Of a DNA stretch of 64,000 nt, positions 48,055 through 59,853 are shown one piece after another (the first letter of the stretch is position 1; each line of letters starts with the position of its first letter). Below the pieces are notes generated by a model that ran no database searches, had not been told where the DNA came from, and saw only the letters and a program-made list of their open reading frames with translations. A program made the position numbers and the translations under genes. The DNA is from Dreissena polymorpha (lineage: Eukaryota; Mollusca; Bivalvia; Myida; Dreissenidae), in assembly GCF_020536995.1 (NCBI RefSeq), contig NC_068356.1, positions 79,647,145 to 79,711,144 on the forward strand, in the 5' to 3' direction.

Positions 48055-48450
48055 ACATTTGTCATGGTCTAATATAGCCATTATATGCATCTTTTGACGA
48101 TTTAAAAACCTAAAAATTATAAAGCGTTGCAACGCGAAACGATTAAATAATTTGGAGAGTTCTGTTGTTGTCGTTTAAATTTGTGAAACTACGAAGATTG
48201 TTTATATAGCGTATAAAATACGCATATTATGTATGCTTGGCATGATAGCTCAGTTGGCTAATGCGTTTTTACTTCAGGATTCCGCGAGTCACTGGTTCTA
48301 GCCCTACTGCGGTCTACTTTTTTTTTCCTTTTTTAAATTTTATTTTTGATTTTTTACTGAAGCTTTTAAAATTTAATGTTTTCATTTATCAATATAAGGC
48401 ATTTAATGACAAACTTCAAAACATGCCAAAATCTGTGAAAAGGCCCCTTT
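48055..48450 (+). mobile_element. Composite SINE with leader, tRNA-like part and tail
   Basis: A leader of about 175 bp (TAGCCATTATATGCATCTTT; ATTATAAAGCGTTGCAACGC) is followed at about 48237 by a tRNA-like part with A box ATAGCTCAGTTGG and B box GGTTCTAGCCC. A T-rich tail follows (TTTTTGATTTTTTACTG; CATTTAATGACAAACTTCAA; AAAATCTGTGAAAAGGCCCC). The tail matches the SINE at 52590-52795. Its last bases form the TTAA target of the next MITE. Confidence 0.75.
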
Positions 48451-48876
48451 AAAGTCTCTATAACGCTCAAAATCAACAAAAATTTCGTAAAGTATTTCGT
48501 AAAATAAAGTTTACACCTAAACAATCAGTGTTCCTTATAGCAATAGCCACAATTTCAACGCTAGATGTGGTATGATTACATAGATTTTTGTAGATACAAA
48601 ATGTTCGTTTTTATTTATTTGTGACCACAATAAATTCCATGCTAATTTCCTGCGAATATATCTATTCATACGACATACGAACACTAAAATGGTACCATGT
48701 TAAAACCATAATAAAAACGAGTATTTTGTATCCACAAACATCTATTTTACCAGACCACATCTGGTGTTGAAATTTCTGCAATTGCCATCAGGAACGATTA
48801 TTTTTAATTGTTTAGCTTTATTTTACGAAATATTGTACGAAATTTTCGTTGATTTTGAGTTGTAATGTTACTTTAA
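48449..48876 (+). mobile_element. Palindromic TTAA MITE inserted at a SINE end
   Basis: Same family as 31187-31644: TTAAAGTCTCTATAACGCTC at the left, TTGTAATGTTACTTTAA at the right, TTAA at both ends. The central hairpin is partly deleted. It sits exactly at the 3' end of the preceding SINE. Confidence 0.85.
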
Positions 48877-48924
48877 AAAATAGCATAATAAAGATGTTTT
48901 GTTATTTTAATAATACTGAACATT

Positions 48925-49095
48925 TACCATGCTCTTAAATAGCCATTATATGCATCTTTTGACGATTTAAAAACCCGAAAATTATAAAGCGTTGCAACCC
49001 GAAACGAATTAATAATTTTGAGAGTTCAGTTGTCGTTATATTTTGTGAAACTACGAGGATTGCGTATATAAAGCATAAAATACATCTGGCATAGA
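48925..49095 (+). repeat. Second copy of the SINE leader, without tRNA part
   Basis: TAGCCATTATATGCATCTTT, GACGATTTAAAAACC, AAATTATAAAGCGTTGCAAC and GTGAAACTACGAGGATTGCG match 48070-48230 closely. It ends at CATCTGGCATAGACC with no tRNA-like head. Confidence 0.75.
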
Positions 49096-49099
49096 CCAT

Positions 49100-51000
49100 T
49101 CCACAATGTATAATTAGACCGCCGCCATTTTGTCATTCACGTGATTGTCCGCCATTACACTTCTGCCAACTTCTGCGATTCCGATATCGGATAAATAAAT
49201 AACCGCATTAATTATTTTCAGGCGATTATCACATTTTTTGTTGTTAAAATGATTGTTTGAAGTTGAGATTGATTGTTACAAATAAAATGTTCAAAATGCG
49301 TTCGTGTATTTGTTGTTTTTTTGTGTGTAAACAAGTGGTAATCATCGGCGAAAATTTGCCGGTTCAGTCGCTCATATCATGTCTTTGATTAGACTTTTTA
49401 CTTTTAACTTTTTACAAACAATTCACGCATGTATTGTTGTGTTGATTTTAATAGCCGCAACATCACGCACTCCAATTTATATTTGAATTAATACTTATTA
49501 ACGATTCTCGCGCAATTAATTACCGCTAATTGTTTGTGATTGGTCTCAATTGGTAAAACTCTATATTCTAAAATCATAACATATTATATTAAGTATGATA
49601 TTTTTGATACGCCTTCCATTTTTTTTGTTCGAACTGAAATCAGAGATAAAAAAATGTTGTTTAGATTTAAATTAAATTTTGTGAGCTGGAATAATGTCAC
49701 GTAAAAAACCCCGAACTTTTTATCATGGAAGAGTGATATTGATCTTGACGATCTTTTAGGTGATTTTACGAGAGATTAAGAAATGTGAATATATCTAGTT
49801 GAATGGATTTTCATCTTTGGATTCATTTAACAAATATAAAGCTAAAAATCCTTAAAAAATGTATTATTTAGGTATTTTTAGTAACGCAAAACATATGGAT
49901 AACGACACGTGTTTTGTAAATTAATCGATAAGAAACTCCGAACAAAAAAACACCAAAATAATATTTTGAAAATATATGACTTAGTGCCAAATGAATTTAT
50001 TAATACATTGATTTGCATCTTTAAAAAAACGCGTCATTAGCATCAAAGTAAAGATTATATGAAGACTGAAAGGCCGACAATTTGACACAACAAAGAGCTC
50101 TATTCTAAAGCCGTATTATTTTTTTGCAGAAAAGCTTCAATAAAATACAATAATAATACATCTTGTTTGAACTTGGGGGCGACTTTAATTTAATAACGAG
50201 TATGCGCTGATTTCAAACCTTTATTGATCGACGTCTGAAACAACAGAGAATAAATAAATACATGCTAACACATGTAAATCATACATTCGGATCTCCAACA
50301 ATCAATAAGTAACATTTATGCAAAACATTTAAATCCAGTTCACAAACAATAAAAATACCGATAATGACTTGAATAATAACTTATTATTTCAAACAAACAA
50401 TTGTATTAATTCATTTTTATACAAATATTATTTACCGATACTGGTGTCATAAAGTCCTAATTAAACATCCAAGTTCCAATTCATTTTCCTGTCCGTCAAC
50501 GGTTTTCACAACAATAACAATAGCGTCATAATATGACGTCAACGTCATATAAAAAAGGCGCGTCACGTAATTAAATAGACTGACATTATTTAAGAAATGT
50601 ATACGTTTCTTACACATCTTATTATAAAAAATATAATTATCAATGGCATGATTACGCTAGTGAGATAAACAAATGAGTGATAGAAAGTGTAAGGGGTTCA
50701 TTGAAAATAAACGTACTACAAAGCCCTATGTCGTTCGTGCATTGCCGTTACATTAAATCTTCAAACGAAATGACGTAGTTTTAATTAACCGATACCCGCT
50801 AAATACGTTAAATATTTTTACGTATTTTTTTTATAATTATTGAATACTTTTTTTCATAAATTAAACGAGCTAGTATCTTTACGGTGTACAATTTCTGATA
50901 TTCTATATGGGACATAGCTTTTAATTTGTACAATATGTAACATATCTAATGTACGCAACTGTTAATTATGTCGGAGGTAAATTATTCAACCAAATGACTG
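49100..51000. other. No gene seen
   Basis: AT-rich. A CGCCATTTTGTCATTCACGT scrap at about 49127 matches the end of the E-box/YY1 MITE. Nothing else supported. Confidence 0.5.
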
Positions 51001-51007
51001 CTTAAGG

Positions 51008-51215
51008 TTACAATATACTAAATAATCGTTTCATGTAGGGCTGTACTCTCTAAAAAATATCATAGTTGACTCGAAGGCATGTTTTACATCTTAAGCTATT
51101 GTTCGGGTTTTATCTTTCAGAGATAATGGTAGGGCATAAATAGGTGTTCACGACCGAATCCCTGAAATATGATAAACTTAGAGACTTTAGTAAAGCCTTG
51201 CACTGAAAAAGGTTG
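51008..51215. repeat. Dispersed repeat S, copy 1
   Basis: Shares long stretches with 52037-52250: AGGGCTGTACTCTCTAAAAA, GAAGGCATGTTTTACA, GAATCCCTGAAATATGATAA, GCACTGAAAAAGGTT. Direct orientation, about 1.03 kb apart. Unknown class. Confidence 0.75.
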
Positions 51216-51615
51216 TTTATTTGTGGTGTTTTCACTTCATATACACTTATATCTGTTAATGCAGCATCAACATACTGAAACAATATACCGGAAACAGAAA
51301 AATAATGCATTTGAATATTAACCGTACTTTCGTTCGACAACTGATCATGCATGTACAATTTGAACCTAAATTTAGTTTTAGTTCAGATTCGTTCATACGA
51401 CACAAAGACACAATTTTGTTTTACGGATCATTTCGGCTTACAGGACTGGGTGGGTCACGAAAGAATATCGGATATAAAATATATTTTTATAAACAACTGG
51501 TAGCAAGATGAGTTGCAGATAATTGATCAGTAACCACATTTTAACTAACTCTTTTGACCTGTTAATTCTTTTCAGCTCAATTCAACAGTGCAAAATGCCC
51601 ATAATATCACTTTAA
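51216..51615 (-). mobile_element. TTAA MITE, opposite-orientation copy
   Basis: Reverse complement of the 3774-4220 element: TTTTCACTTCATATACACTT, ATGCAGCATCAACATACTG, and the terminal TGCCCATAATATCACTTTAA with TTAA at 51612-51615. The other terminal repeat is lost at the junction with repeat S. Confidence 0.8.
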
Positions 51616-52036
51616 TGACCAGACTGTCATCTGCCACCCAGTGTGGTTTATGACACCATGTTGTTAGTTAAGTCTGGACAATATCTGATCAAAACGAGAT
51701 AATCGGTTTATGCAGAACAAAGGGGCAATAAAACACTGGGATGCAAATACTTACACGATTTTAACATTGATTCAAATAATCAAATGAAAAATATTCTATT
51801 TAATTTAATTAAATGATTGTTTATATGTGTCAAAGTGTTAATTTTTCTTGACAAATACTAAAAAATGCATGTTTTCTTCAATTATTTTTCTGTTATAACA
51901 TTAGCTTAACATCTCCCCTAGCAGAAAAGCTTTATTTCATACAATTTGCATGACAAACAAACAAGTCGCACAAAAAGAACCAAGGCCGTGTCATGACGGC
52001 CTTAGAAAGAAATCCATTCGTTGAATAATCGGTGTT

Positions 52037-52250
52037 ACGGTTACAGTACACTAAATAACCGTTTCATGAAGGGCTGTACTCTCTAAAAAAATACCATAGT
52101 TGACAGGAAGGCATGTTTTACACTTTTATCTAGTATTCGGGTGTTATCTTTCGGAGATAATGTTAGGGCATGAATAGGTGTTCACTACTGAATCCCTGAA
52201 ATATGATAAACTTGAAGACTATAGTAAACCATCGCACTGAAAAAGGTTAC
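52037..52250. repeat. Dispersed repeat S, copy 2
   Basis: Direct copy of 51008-51215 with small differences. Here it is followed by unrelated sequence and not by the MITE, so the two are separate elements. Confidence 0.75.
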
Positions 52251-52589
52251 ACTCAAATAAGAAACGGCCGAAAAAAAATGCAAAAACAGTCGATTTTGAT
52301 TTGTGTCAAGTTCTTCCTTGCATTGTACATGACATATCTTTTTTATTGCATAAATCGATTCCGCTTAGAATGACCTTTAAGAAAAGGTAGGGTTATCGGG
52401 GTCTCTATGTGCAAAATGCTGCATTTATTTTGGCCTAAAGTTGTCGCTTTCACATTGAATTATACAGGGAAACTATTTAGTGTATTCTGACCTTACCGGT
52501 TGTAAGGCAGCGGTGTTATGGCGGATACAGAGAGTTTTCAGGGGAGATAATTGGGTAATTACTAAATTCTTGAACGGTCTATTGAATTC

Positions 52590-52795
52590 GGAAGAATGGC
52601 CGAGTGGTCTAAGTGGTAGATTTTTACTCCAGTACTCCAGGGGTCAGTGGTTCGAGCCCTGCTGAGGGTTACCTTTTTTCTTTTTTTAAATTTATTCTTG
52701 ATTTTTTACTGGAGCTTTTAGTAACCAATGTTTACATTTATCTATATAAAGCATTTAACGACAATCTTTAAAACATGCAAAAATCTGTGAAAAAA
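52590..52795 (+). mobile_element. tRNA-headed SINE (Ser/Leu-like head)
   Basis: GAATGGCCGAGTGGTCTAAG is the 5' half typical of class II (Ser/Leu) tRNAs, and GGTTCGAGCCC is the B box. The tail (TTGATTTTTTACTGGAGCTT; AAAATCTGTGAAAA) matches the SINE at 48.2 kb, whose head is different, so the two share a tail but not a head. Confidence 0.8.
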
Positions 52796-53189
52796 TTATG
52801 ATCACCATGGTGATTATTCGTGCATGACTCATATTAATTATATATTATTTATACATTTAAAGTTAACAGAATTACCATAACAGCAACCGTTCAAACACAT
52901 TCAAAAACATCAGGAATACGAACCAGAGTGTGCTGCTTTTCATATTTCGTGTTGTCGAATTCAAGCCGAAAACCCAAACAACGGAATATACACGGACCTT
53001 TAAAATAGCCTAATGTGTATAATTTGGTATAAACTATAAAGAAAACATGCTCTTGCGGTATTTCTAGTACGTGTACATCACTGCGTTTAAATGACACTGT
53101 TATTATGTTGATAGCATCCTCCATAATGTTAAAATAGATCTAGCAAATCCGTTTTAATGAATATAGGTTATTTCATAGCTGTAAGTCTA

Positions 53190-53400
53190 TTTATCCTATT
53201 ATTTCCTCACTTTTTTTAAATCAATAAGTATCAAATATCGCAGTTTGTTCACGATTTTGTTTTTCCGTAGTTGACAAAAACAAAATCTCCAATTTTTGGA
53301 AAACTCCAAATCTGATCTTAAAATAGCGATATAGTATACAACTCAAGTTTATACGATCGTTGTTATACTATCAATTTTCATGTGGTAATATGATAACTTT
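53190..53400. repeat. Dispersed repeat T, copy 1
   Basis: TATCCTATTATTTCCTC, AGTTGACAAAAACAAA, CCAATTTTTGGAAAA, AACTCAAGTTTATACGATCG and TCATGTGGTAATA recur at 54087-54275 in the same orientation. Confidence 0.75.
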
Positions 53401-53424
53401 ATATAAATATACATGTCGCGTTCT

Positions 53425-53592
53425 GAGAAAACTGGGCATAATGCCTGTGCGTTAAATGTCGTCCCGGATTAGCCTGTGCAGGGACGACACTTTCCGCCTC
53501 AACAAGATTTTCTGTAAGAAGGAACTTCCTTTAAAGGAAAACTACCATAAAAGCGGAAAGTGTCGTCCCTGATTGGCCTGTGATTAGCCTTT
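53425..53592 (+). mobile_element. Short palindromic element (GGGACGACACTTTCCGC family)
   Basis: CGTTCTGAGAAAACTGGGCA at the left; GGGACGACACTTTCCGC and its inverse GCGGAAAGTGTCGTCCC face each other around AAGGAACTTCCTTTAAAGG. The right end is lost into an AT run. I recognise this family as very abundant in Dreissena, which supports the species guess. Confidence 0.75.
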
Positions 53593-53979
53593 ATATATAT
53601 ATATATAGCTTTATTACTGTTTCAGTAGTACGCGTTACAAATGTGTTTTTTTTTCTTTGCATATTGTTTTTCTCAATAAAAAACATTAAATGTGTATTTT
53701 AGTAATTAATACCTTTATCGCAATTATTTACAATATGTATAATCTAGTTTTGCGATCAATGATATACTTTTTTAAATTACAAATGTGTCAATATGTTAAC
53801 AGATATCTTAAAAGTAAAATGCTTTACTACTTTGTTACAAAATAAAGTGTAGTATTGTAGTCTTGTATAGCATGTTTTGCTATCTATACCATTCCATGTT
53901 TTATTAGCATCGATAAATTACAGTTTATAGTTTATTGCCTCTGTGTAAACACTGCTCGCATGCAAAAGGGCGTTTAAAG

Positions 53980-54078
53980 CTGGATAAGGAAATATAGAGA
54001 ATATTATGTGAGTTTTGGATAAAGATCAAGTTTATCATGCGAGGCTTAGAATCGAGGTAGCGCGATGCTTGCATAATA
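53980..54078. repeat. Dispersed repeat U, copy 1
   Basis: AGAGAATATTATGTGAGTTT, AAGTTTATCATGCGAGGCTT and GAGGTAGCGCGATGCTTG recur at 54282-54366. Confidence 0.7.
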
Positions 54079-54086
54079 TTCTATTC

Positions 54087-54366
54087 ATCCTATTATTTCC
54101 TCCTTTATTTCATTTATAATTATTAAATATCGCATTTTTTGACGATTTTATCTTTCCTTAGTTGACAAAAACAAATTTTCCAATTTTTGGAAAAAACCAA
54201 ATCTGATCTAAAAATAGCGATAGTATAAAGCTCAAGTTTATACGATCGTTATACTATCGATTTTCATCTGGTAATAGGATAAATAGAGAATATTATGTGA
54301 GTTTTGGATAAAGATAAAGTTTATCATGCGAGGCTTAGAACCGATGTAGCGCGAGGCTTGTATTAG
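54087..54366. repeat. Repeats T and U, second copies fused
   Basis: Copy 2 of T (54087-54275) is followed at once by copy 2 of U (54282-54366). In the first set T and U are separated by the GGGACGACACTTTCCGC element and about 400 bp of unrelated DNA. T plus U therefore looks like one element, interrupted in the first copy. Confidence 0.65.
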
Positions 54367-54394
54367 AACATAATATACATGTTTATCCCGATAA

Positions 54395-54449
54395 ACTAGC
54401 CAATACAGGCTAGTCGTATGGGGCCGTACGGCTAGCCTATTGGCTAGTC
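54395..54449. repeat. Perfect-end hairpin with GGCTAG motifs
   Basis: ACTAGCCAATA, AGGCTAG, CGTA on the left pair with TACG, GCTAGCCT, ATTGGCTAGT on the right, giving a stem of about 25 bp with two mismatches or bulges. Confidence 0.7.
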
Positions 54450-56000
54450 ATTCGTTGCCGTGCGTCTAGCCACTGCTTTTTTTAAAACCTCAAATACGAC
54501 TTCCGTTTAATTAACTGATGAAATCAGAACAATGGCACGGCAAACGTATAAGGGAACAGGGTGGGAGACATTGGTCGACAGGATGCAGATGATAGTGATA
54601 AATGTTTAAGATGCAGAGTTGATTTCTTTGGGGAGGGCTAATCCCTTATCTGATACCATACTGTGTCTGCCAAAATTAACTTGAGATATAACCACTGATA
54701 CGACACGTTTAAATAGCCAAAAAGCCAGTAACGATAACACAATTTACATATCTATATAACATATCGTTGCTATAAATAATAACAAAATGACGACGCGAGC
54801 GATATGTATTCGTATCTAGCGGGCCAATATAAATTATATCGGCTCGCTTAGCAGGGCCGATTTTTCATATCTGAAAAGAATTGGATCACGCGACTTCAAC
54901 TGAACAAAATGGCGTCCACATTCAGTCTTACTCTTAGCCAACGGTAATCAATAAAATAAAGCGACAACTCAACGACAGACTTAATCATAATGACACGTAG
55001 CACGCAATTTGGATCGTACAAATATCGATTGAAACTTATCTGTACATAAGATTGATTCGTCTATTTGAGCTTTAAGTTTAACTGGACTTATCAAACAGCA
55101 CAATGTATAGTAAGAGACACACTTACCTCAGTGACGACTTTAATCCGGCCCTTATAATAATAAATAACAAAGATGTGTTATTCCGATTTCTGTTTTTTTA
55201 TCCGGTTTACTTTATCTATATTGATTTTAAATCACACTTTTTTAAACGATTGTATCGAATGCTTCCGGTAACGAGTGTCACCAAGTAAACGATTTAAGAA
55301 ATCGAATGTCGAAGCGATTACAATAATGTTATTCCAATCTAAGTTCCCAATTATGCATGACAAACAAACTCCGAAATACGTTTTGGATTCGTTTGATGCT
55401 TATTTTTTTAACTGTTAAATAAAAAACCTCCACGTCGGAATTGTTGTCCTACAATCCAGAGAGTCTAGCTAGTTCGTCACAGAAATTACGGCATAAATTG
55501 CGTAAAAAAAATAATATTTTTCGTCATAAAAAGCCATGTTTCTTTTATTTATTTTTTCAAAAATCACCATTTTAAAATAATATTTTTCAAAAAATTTACT
55601 TATCACAAGCCACGGTGTCCACTAGTCATATTTTCCAAAACAAATCACACATTATATATAGCTAACCATATTCTTTCAAATTATCAGTTGTATTAGTTAT
55701 TGTTATCTTCTTAAGTCAATATTATTTCACACACGTTTGTTCCGCAAATCTTATTTTGAACTGATATTTTACACATGCGTATTGTTAATTATTGTTAATT
55801 TGGTGCTGATGAGTTTTTTTACACAATTTATTTGTGCCAAATCAAACTGAGAGAGTACAGACTGACACATTCAAAGCCAGATCTAGCACCTTATTTAAAC
55901 AAAAAAAACGATATCATAGAATAAGAAAAAGACATAGGTAACGAATTTTCGAATTATTACAAAGTAATAAATATCCAAAAGTATTGAGGAGCAAAATAAA
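54450..56000. other. No gene seen
   Basis: AT-rich with no supported exon. An ACAAAATGGCGTCC motif at about 54904 is isolated. Confidence 0.5.
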
Positions 56001-56219
56001 GAAATGTAAAGTTAATACCTCCTGATGATACATGTACTTGCCCGATGGCTACCGACGTCTGGCTTTAATACTGTACATAACAATTTGCAAGAAGTCCGTT
56101 GAATACTGTTATAGCAAAGGCAACTACTTAATTTTCGAGCCGTTAACTCAGAAGAGAAACACTGGAAGATTAAACGCAACGAAAACTGTGTCTGAAGTAA
56201 GGTGACAGTGTGTAAAGTA

Positions 56220-56700
56220 CGGTATTCCGCGATGCGAGCGCAACAGATAAAGATGCGATACGCGATATCACATAGTAATATCGCGATCATGCATCGTAGT
56301 CTCGTGTCTTCGCATCTTCATCTTGTGTTTTTCCGATATTTTGTTTTTTATAAAAAGAGCATGTGACAATACGATGCGATAACACGATATAAATATCGCG
56401 ACCGGAAGTCGTATATTTGCAACCCAACATGGTGATCTCGAAAGAACGCAACCACACGATGCGAATGGACGATAGAACGTTGCGTCGTCTCACAAAACAA
56501 TGCGAGATTACGAGAGTGCGATTCAAATAAACGAAACAAAAATGCGAAATAATGATTTTGATATTGCAATTTTCATGATATCGGGTGATAATGAAGGAGA
56601 GAACACGCAATCACGACAGTAACTTCGATACCGCACATGACCCAGAACGGTACCTCTCTCAAGAAGTGCCGTATCCATTAAAACGATGCATAATGATAAT
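56220..56700. repeat. CGATGCGA/CGATATCG-rich repeat block
   Basis: Many overlapping CG-containing short motifs (GATGCGA, ACGATGCGA, CGCGATAT, GATCGCG) in a CpG-richer stretch. Open frames on the minus strand across it show no domain. Likely a nonautonomous element; boundaries unclear. Confidence 0.45.
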
Positions 56701-57720
56701 GGATATTAGTATGAGTAAAATGATAAGGAAGACGAGAAAGAATCAGAAAAAGAAGATAAAGAAAAAAAAGAAGAAGAAGAACAATGAGATGATGATGATG
56801 ATAATGATGATGGATGTGGTGGTGGTGTTATTGGTGGTGGTGACAACGACGCCGATGATGATAATCATGATCATGATAATAATAAAAAAGTCGAAATAAG
56901 TATTTGTGAATGTTATCCTTAATAGGTCCTTTGACTATCATGTTTGACCACCTTTGAAGATTGATGTGATGATGATGACGATGATTATGATGAAAGTTAT
57001 GATAGTGATGATGATATTGAAGATGATGAGCAGGTGGACGAGGAGGAGTTGGAGGAGGATAATGATCAGAATCTTGATGACGAAGAAGACAACGATACGG
57101 AGGAGGAGGAGGAGTATCATGATGATGGTCATGATGATGAGGAGGAGGATCATGATGAGGATGAGAAGAAGAAAGATAACGACGACGACGAGAATGATGA
57201 TAATAAAGATGATGATAATGAGGAGGAGGAGGATGACGACGACGATGATTAGGAGGAGGAGTTGGAGGAGGATCATTATAAGGATCATGATGAGGATCAT
57301 TATGAAGATGATGTTGGAGATGAGGTGGCGAAAGAGGCGGAGAATGACGAAGAAGACGATGATGCGAAGGAGGATAAGGAGAAAGAGGAGGATCATGATG
57401 ATGGTGATGATGATGAGGAGGATTTAGATAAGGATCATGATGAGTATCCTGATGAGGATCATGATGAGGAGAAAGATGACGACGAGGATGATGATGATTA
57501 CCATAATGATGATGTTGTTGATGATGATGTTGATAATGATGATGACGATAATGATGATAGTAGAGGTGATGATAATGAAGATGCTGTTGACGTAGAAGAG
57601 CAGAAGAGGAAGATGATTATGATGATGAGGAGGAGGACGACGACGATGATAATGACGATGAGGAGGAGGGAAGGGGATCATGATGATGATGAGGAGGATT
57701 ATGACGATGATGATGATGTT
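56690..57720. repeat. GAN-phased purine-rich block, about 1 kb
   Basis: Triplets of GAT, GAG, GAA and GAC with strict three-base phase and hardly any C on the plus strand. Plus-strand frames read as Asp/Glu-rich or Met/Arg-rich tracts broken by stops. It lacks a start context, splice frame or flanking domain, so I call it an imperfect trinucleotide repeat. Confidence 0.8.
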
Positions 57721-57739
57721 TGGAAAAAGAATTGAAAGA

Positions 57740-58515
57740 TACAGTATGCAATGACCAACTTTTTTAAAATAGTAGAGTAACTACTCTGTTAACTAAATAC
57801 ATACTTTCCAATTCACGTTGTAAAATAGAACGCTATGGTTAAAAGGTCGCGCATTACAGGTAGCACGACAAAAGTTTTAGATATATAATTCCAACACCAT
57901 CTGATGAATGTTTTTGTCCATGAAAATGAATATTCACTATTTATATCCAAGTATAAGTAAGTAATTACTATGCTACCCTCTTTTTTCAGAAATCGTGAAC
58001 TGTTGTAATCAAGTGACGGAAATAATGTATTACTGTTTAGTTACGTACACTACCAGTATGTTATATCACACGCGTTTTAGAGTGCACTTAAGCTAAGCGA
58101 TAACACAATTAGATGTGTTCACGACAAAATATCTTCCTTACATACTCTTTCGTTATAACGAGGTTGCATGCGATATCACCTTTATTTAGACTTCCTTAAA
58201 CGGTTAAGTAATACACAAAATACTAGTGAGAAAAATCAATATGTCTAGTTTATTAGATATGTAGATGTCCCGTTCTTCATTTTTATAAATTAATCCACGC
58301 AGGGTATAGATCTCCCAACGCGGTCTGCTCTCACACACAGACTTGTCATAAACATGCTCGATTTACAAACGGTAAACAGTTTAACAAGTTGTAGCGTTAT
58401 TCGTGACGGCGACATAATGTATACAATTCACAATAAACGCCTTTGTAATGTTGTTTTAAATGTATTTCTGTCTATATGGTACTGTAATAGTAATACTTTA
58501 AGGGTGCCATTGTCG
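57740..58515. other. No gene seen
   Basis: AT-rich unique-looking DNA between the GAN block and the next element. Confidence 0.5.
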
Positions 58516-59853
58516 CTATTTTCAAACAAGAGGGCAATGATGGCCCTGAATCGCTCACCTGACTTCTCTTGCTACATCAACTTAAATTCTGTCAGACCCA
58601 TATACAATCCCAAGCCAGATTACATCAATTATTACATTCTGACAAAATTTCATTAAGACGTGATGAAAACTGTGAACTCTTTCATCTACATAAGTTTTTT
58701 TTAGAATTTGCCTGGTGTCCTAATTTTTGACCCCAGATAATCCATATACTATCAAAATCAGATATTATGAAGATAAACATTCTGACCACATTTCATTAAG
58801 ATCAGATGAAAACTATGACCTCTATTTTCTACACAAGGTTTTTTTAATGATATGACCTAGTGACCTAGTTTTTGACCACAGATTACCCAAATACAATCCC
58901 AACCCAGATTTTATAAACATTAACATTCTGGCCATATTTTATTAAGTTTGGACGAAAACTGTGACCTCTACTGTCTACACAAGTTTTTTTTTAAACTTTG
59001 ACCTAGAGACCTAGTTTTGACCCTAGATGATCCAAATTCGATCCCCAACACCAATTTCAACAAGACAAACATTCTGACCATATTTCATTTAGATCTGATG
59101 AAAACTGTGACCTCTATTGTCTGACCCCAGAGGACCAAAATACAATCCCAATTGAGATTGTATCAAGATAGACATTCTGACCAAATTTCATAAAGATTGG
59201 ATAAACAATGTGTCCTCTATTGTCTACACAAGATTTTTCTTTTATTTGACCTAGTGACCTAGTTTTTGACCCAAAATGACCCAAATACGATCCGAACCCA
59301 GATTTTACCAAGATAAACATTCTGACCAAATTTCATAAAGATTGAATAAAAGCTGTGACCTCTATTGTCTACACAAGGTTTTTCTTTATTGTCCTAGTGA
59401 CCTAGTTTTTGACCCCAGATGACCCAAAAACAATGCCAAACCAGATTTCAGCAAGATAAATATTCTGACCAAATTTCATAAAGATTGGATAAAAACTTTG
59501 ACCACTATTGTCTACACAAGGTTTTTCAATTATTTGACCTAGTGACCTAGTTTTTGACCCCAGATAACCCAAATAAGATCCCAACCCCGATTTCATCAAG
59601 ATAAACATTCTGACCAAATTTCATGAAGATTGGATGAAAACTATGACCTCTATTGTCTACACAAGGTTTTTCTATTATTTGACCTAGTGACCTAGTTTTT
59701 GACCCCAGATGACCCAAATACAATCCAAACCAAGATTTCATCAAGATAAACATTCTGACCAAATTTTATAAAGATAAAAAACTGTGACCTCTACTGCCTA
59801 CACAAACAAATTGTTGACGGACGCACGCACGTACGCACAACAGACGCCGGACG

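Noticed and set aside
48237-48312. Functional tRNA gene
   Set aside because: A and B boxes are present but the acceptor stem is poor and a SINE tail shared with 52.6 kb follows.
56938-57735. Asp/Glu-rich, Met/Arg-rich and Ile/Leu-rich open frames
   Set aside because: All frames of the GAN block are open and biased; stops separate the pieces and nothing outside the repeat supports a gene.
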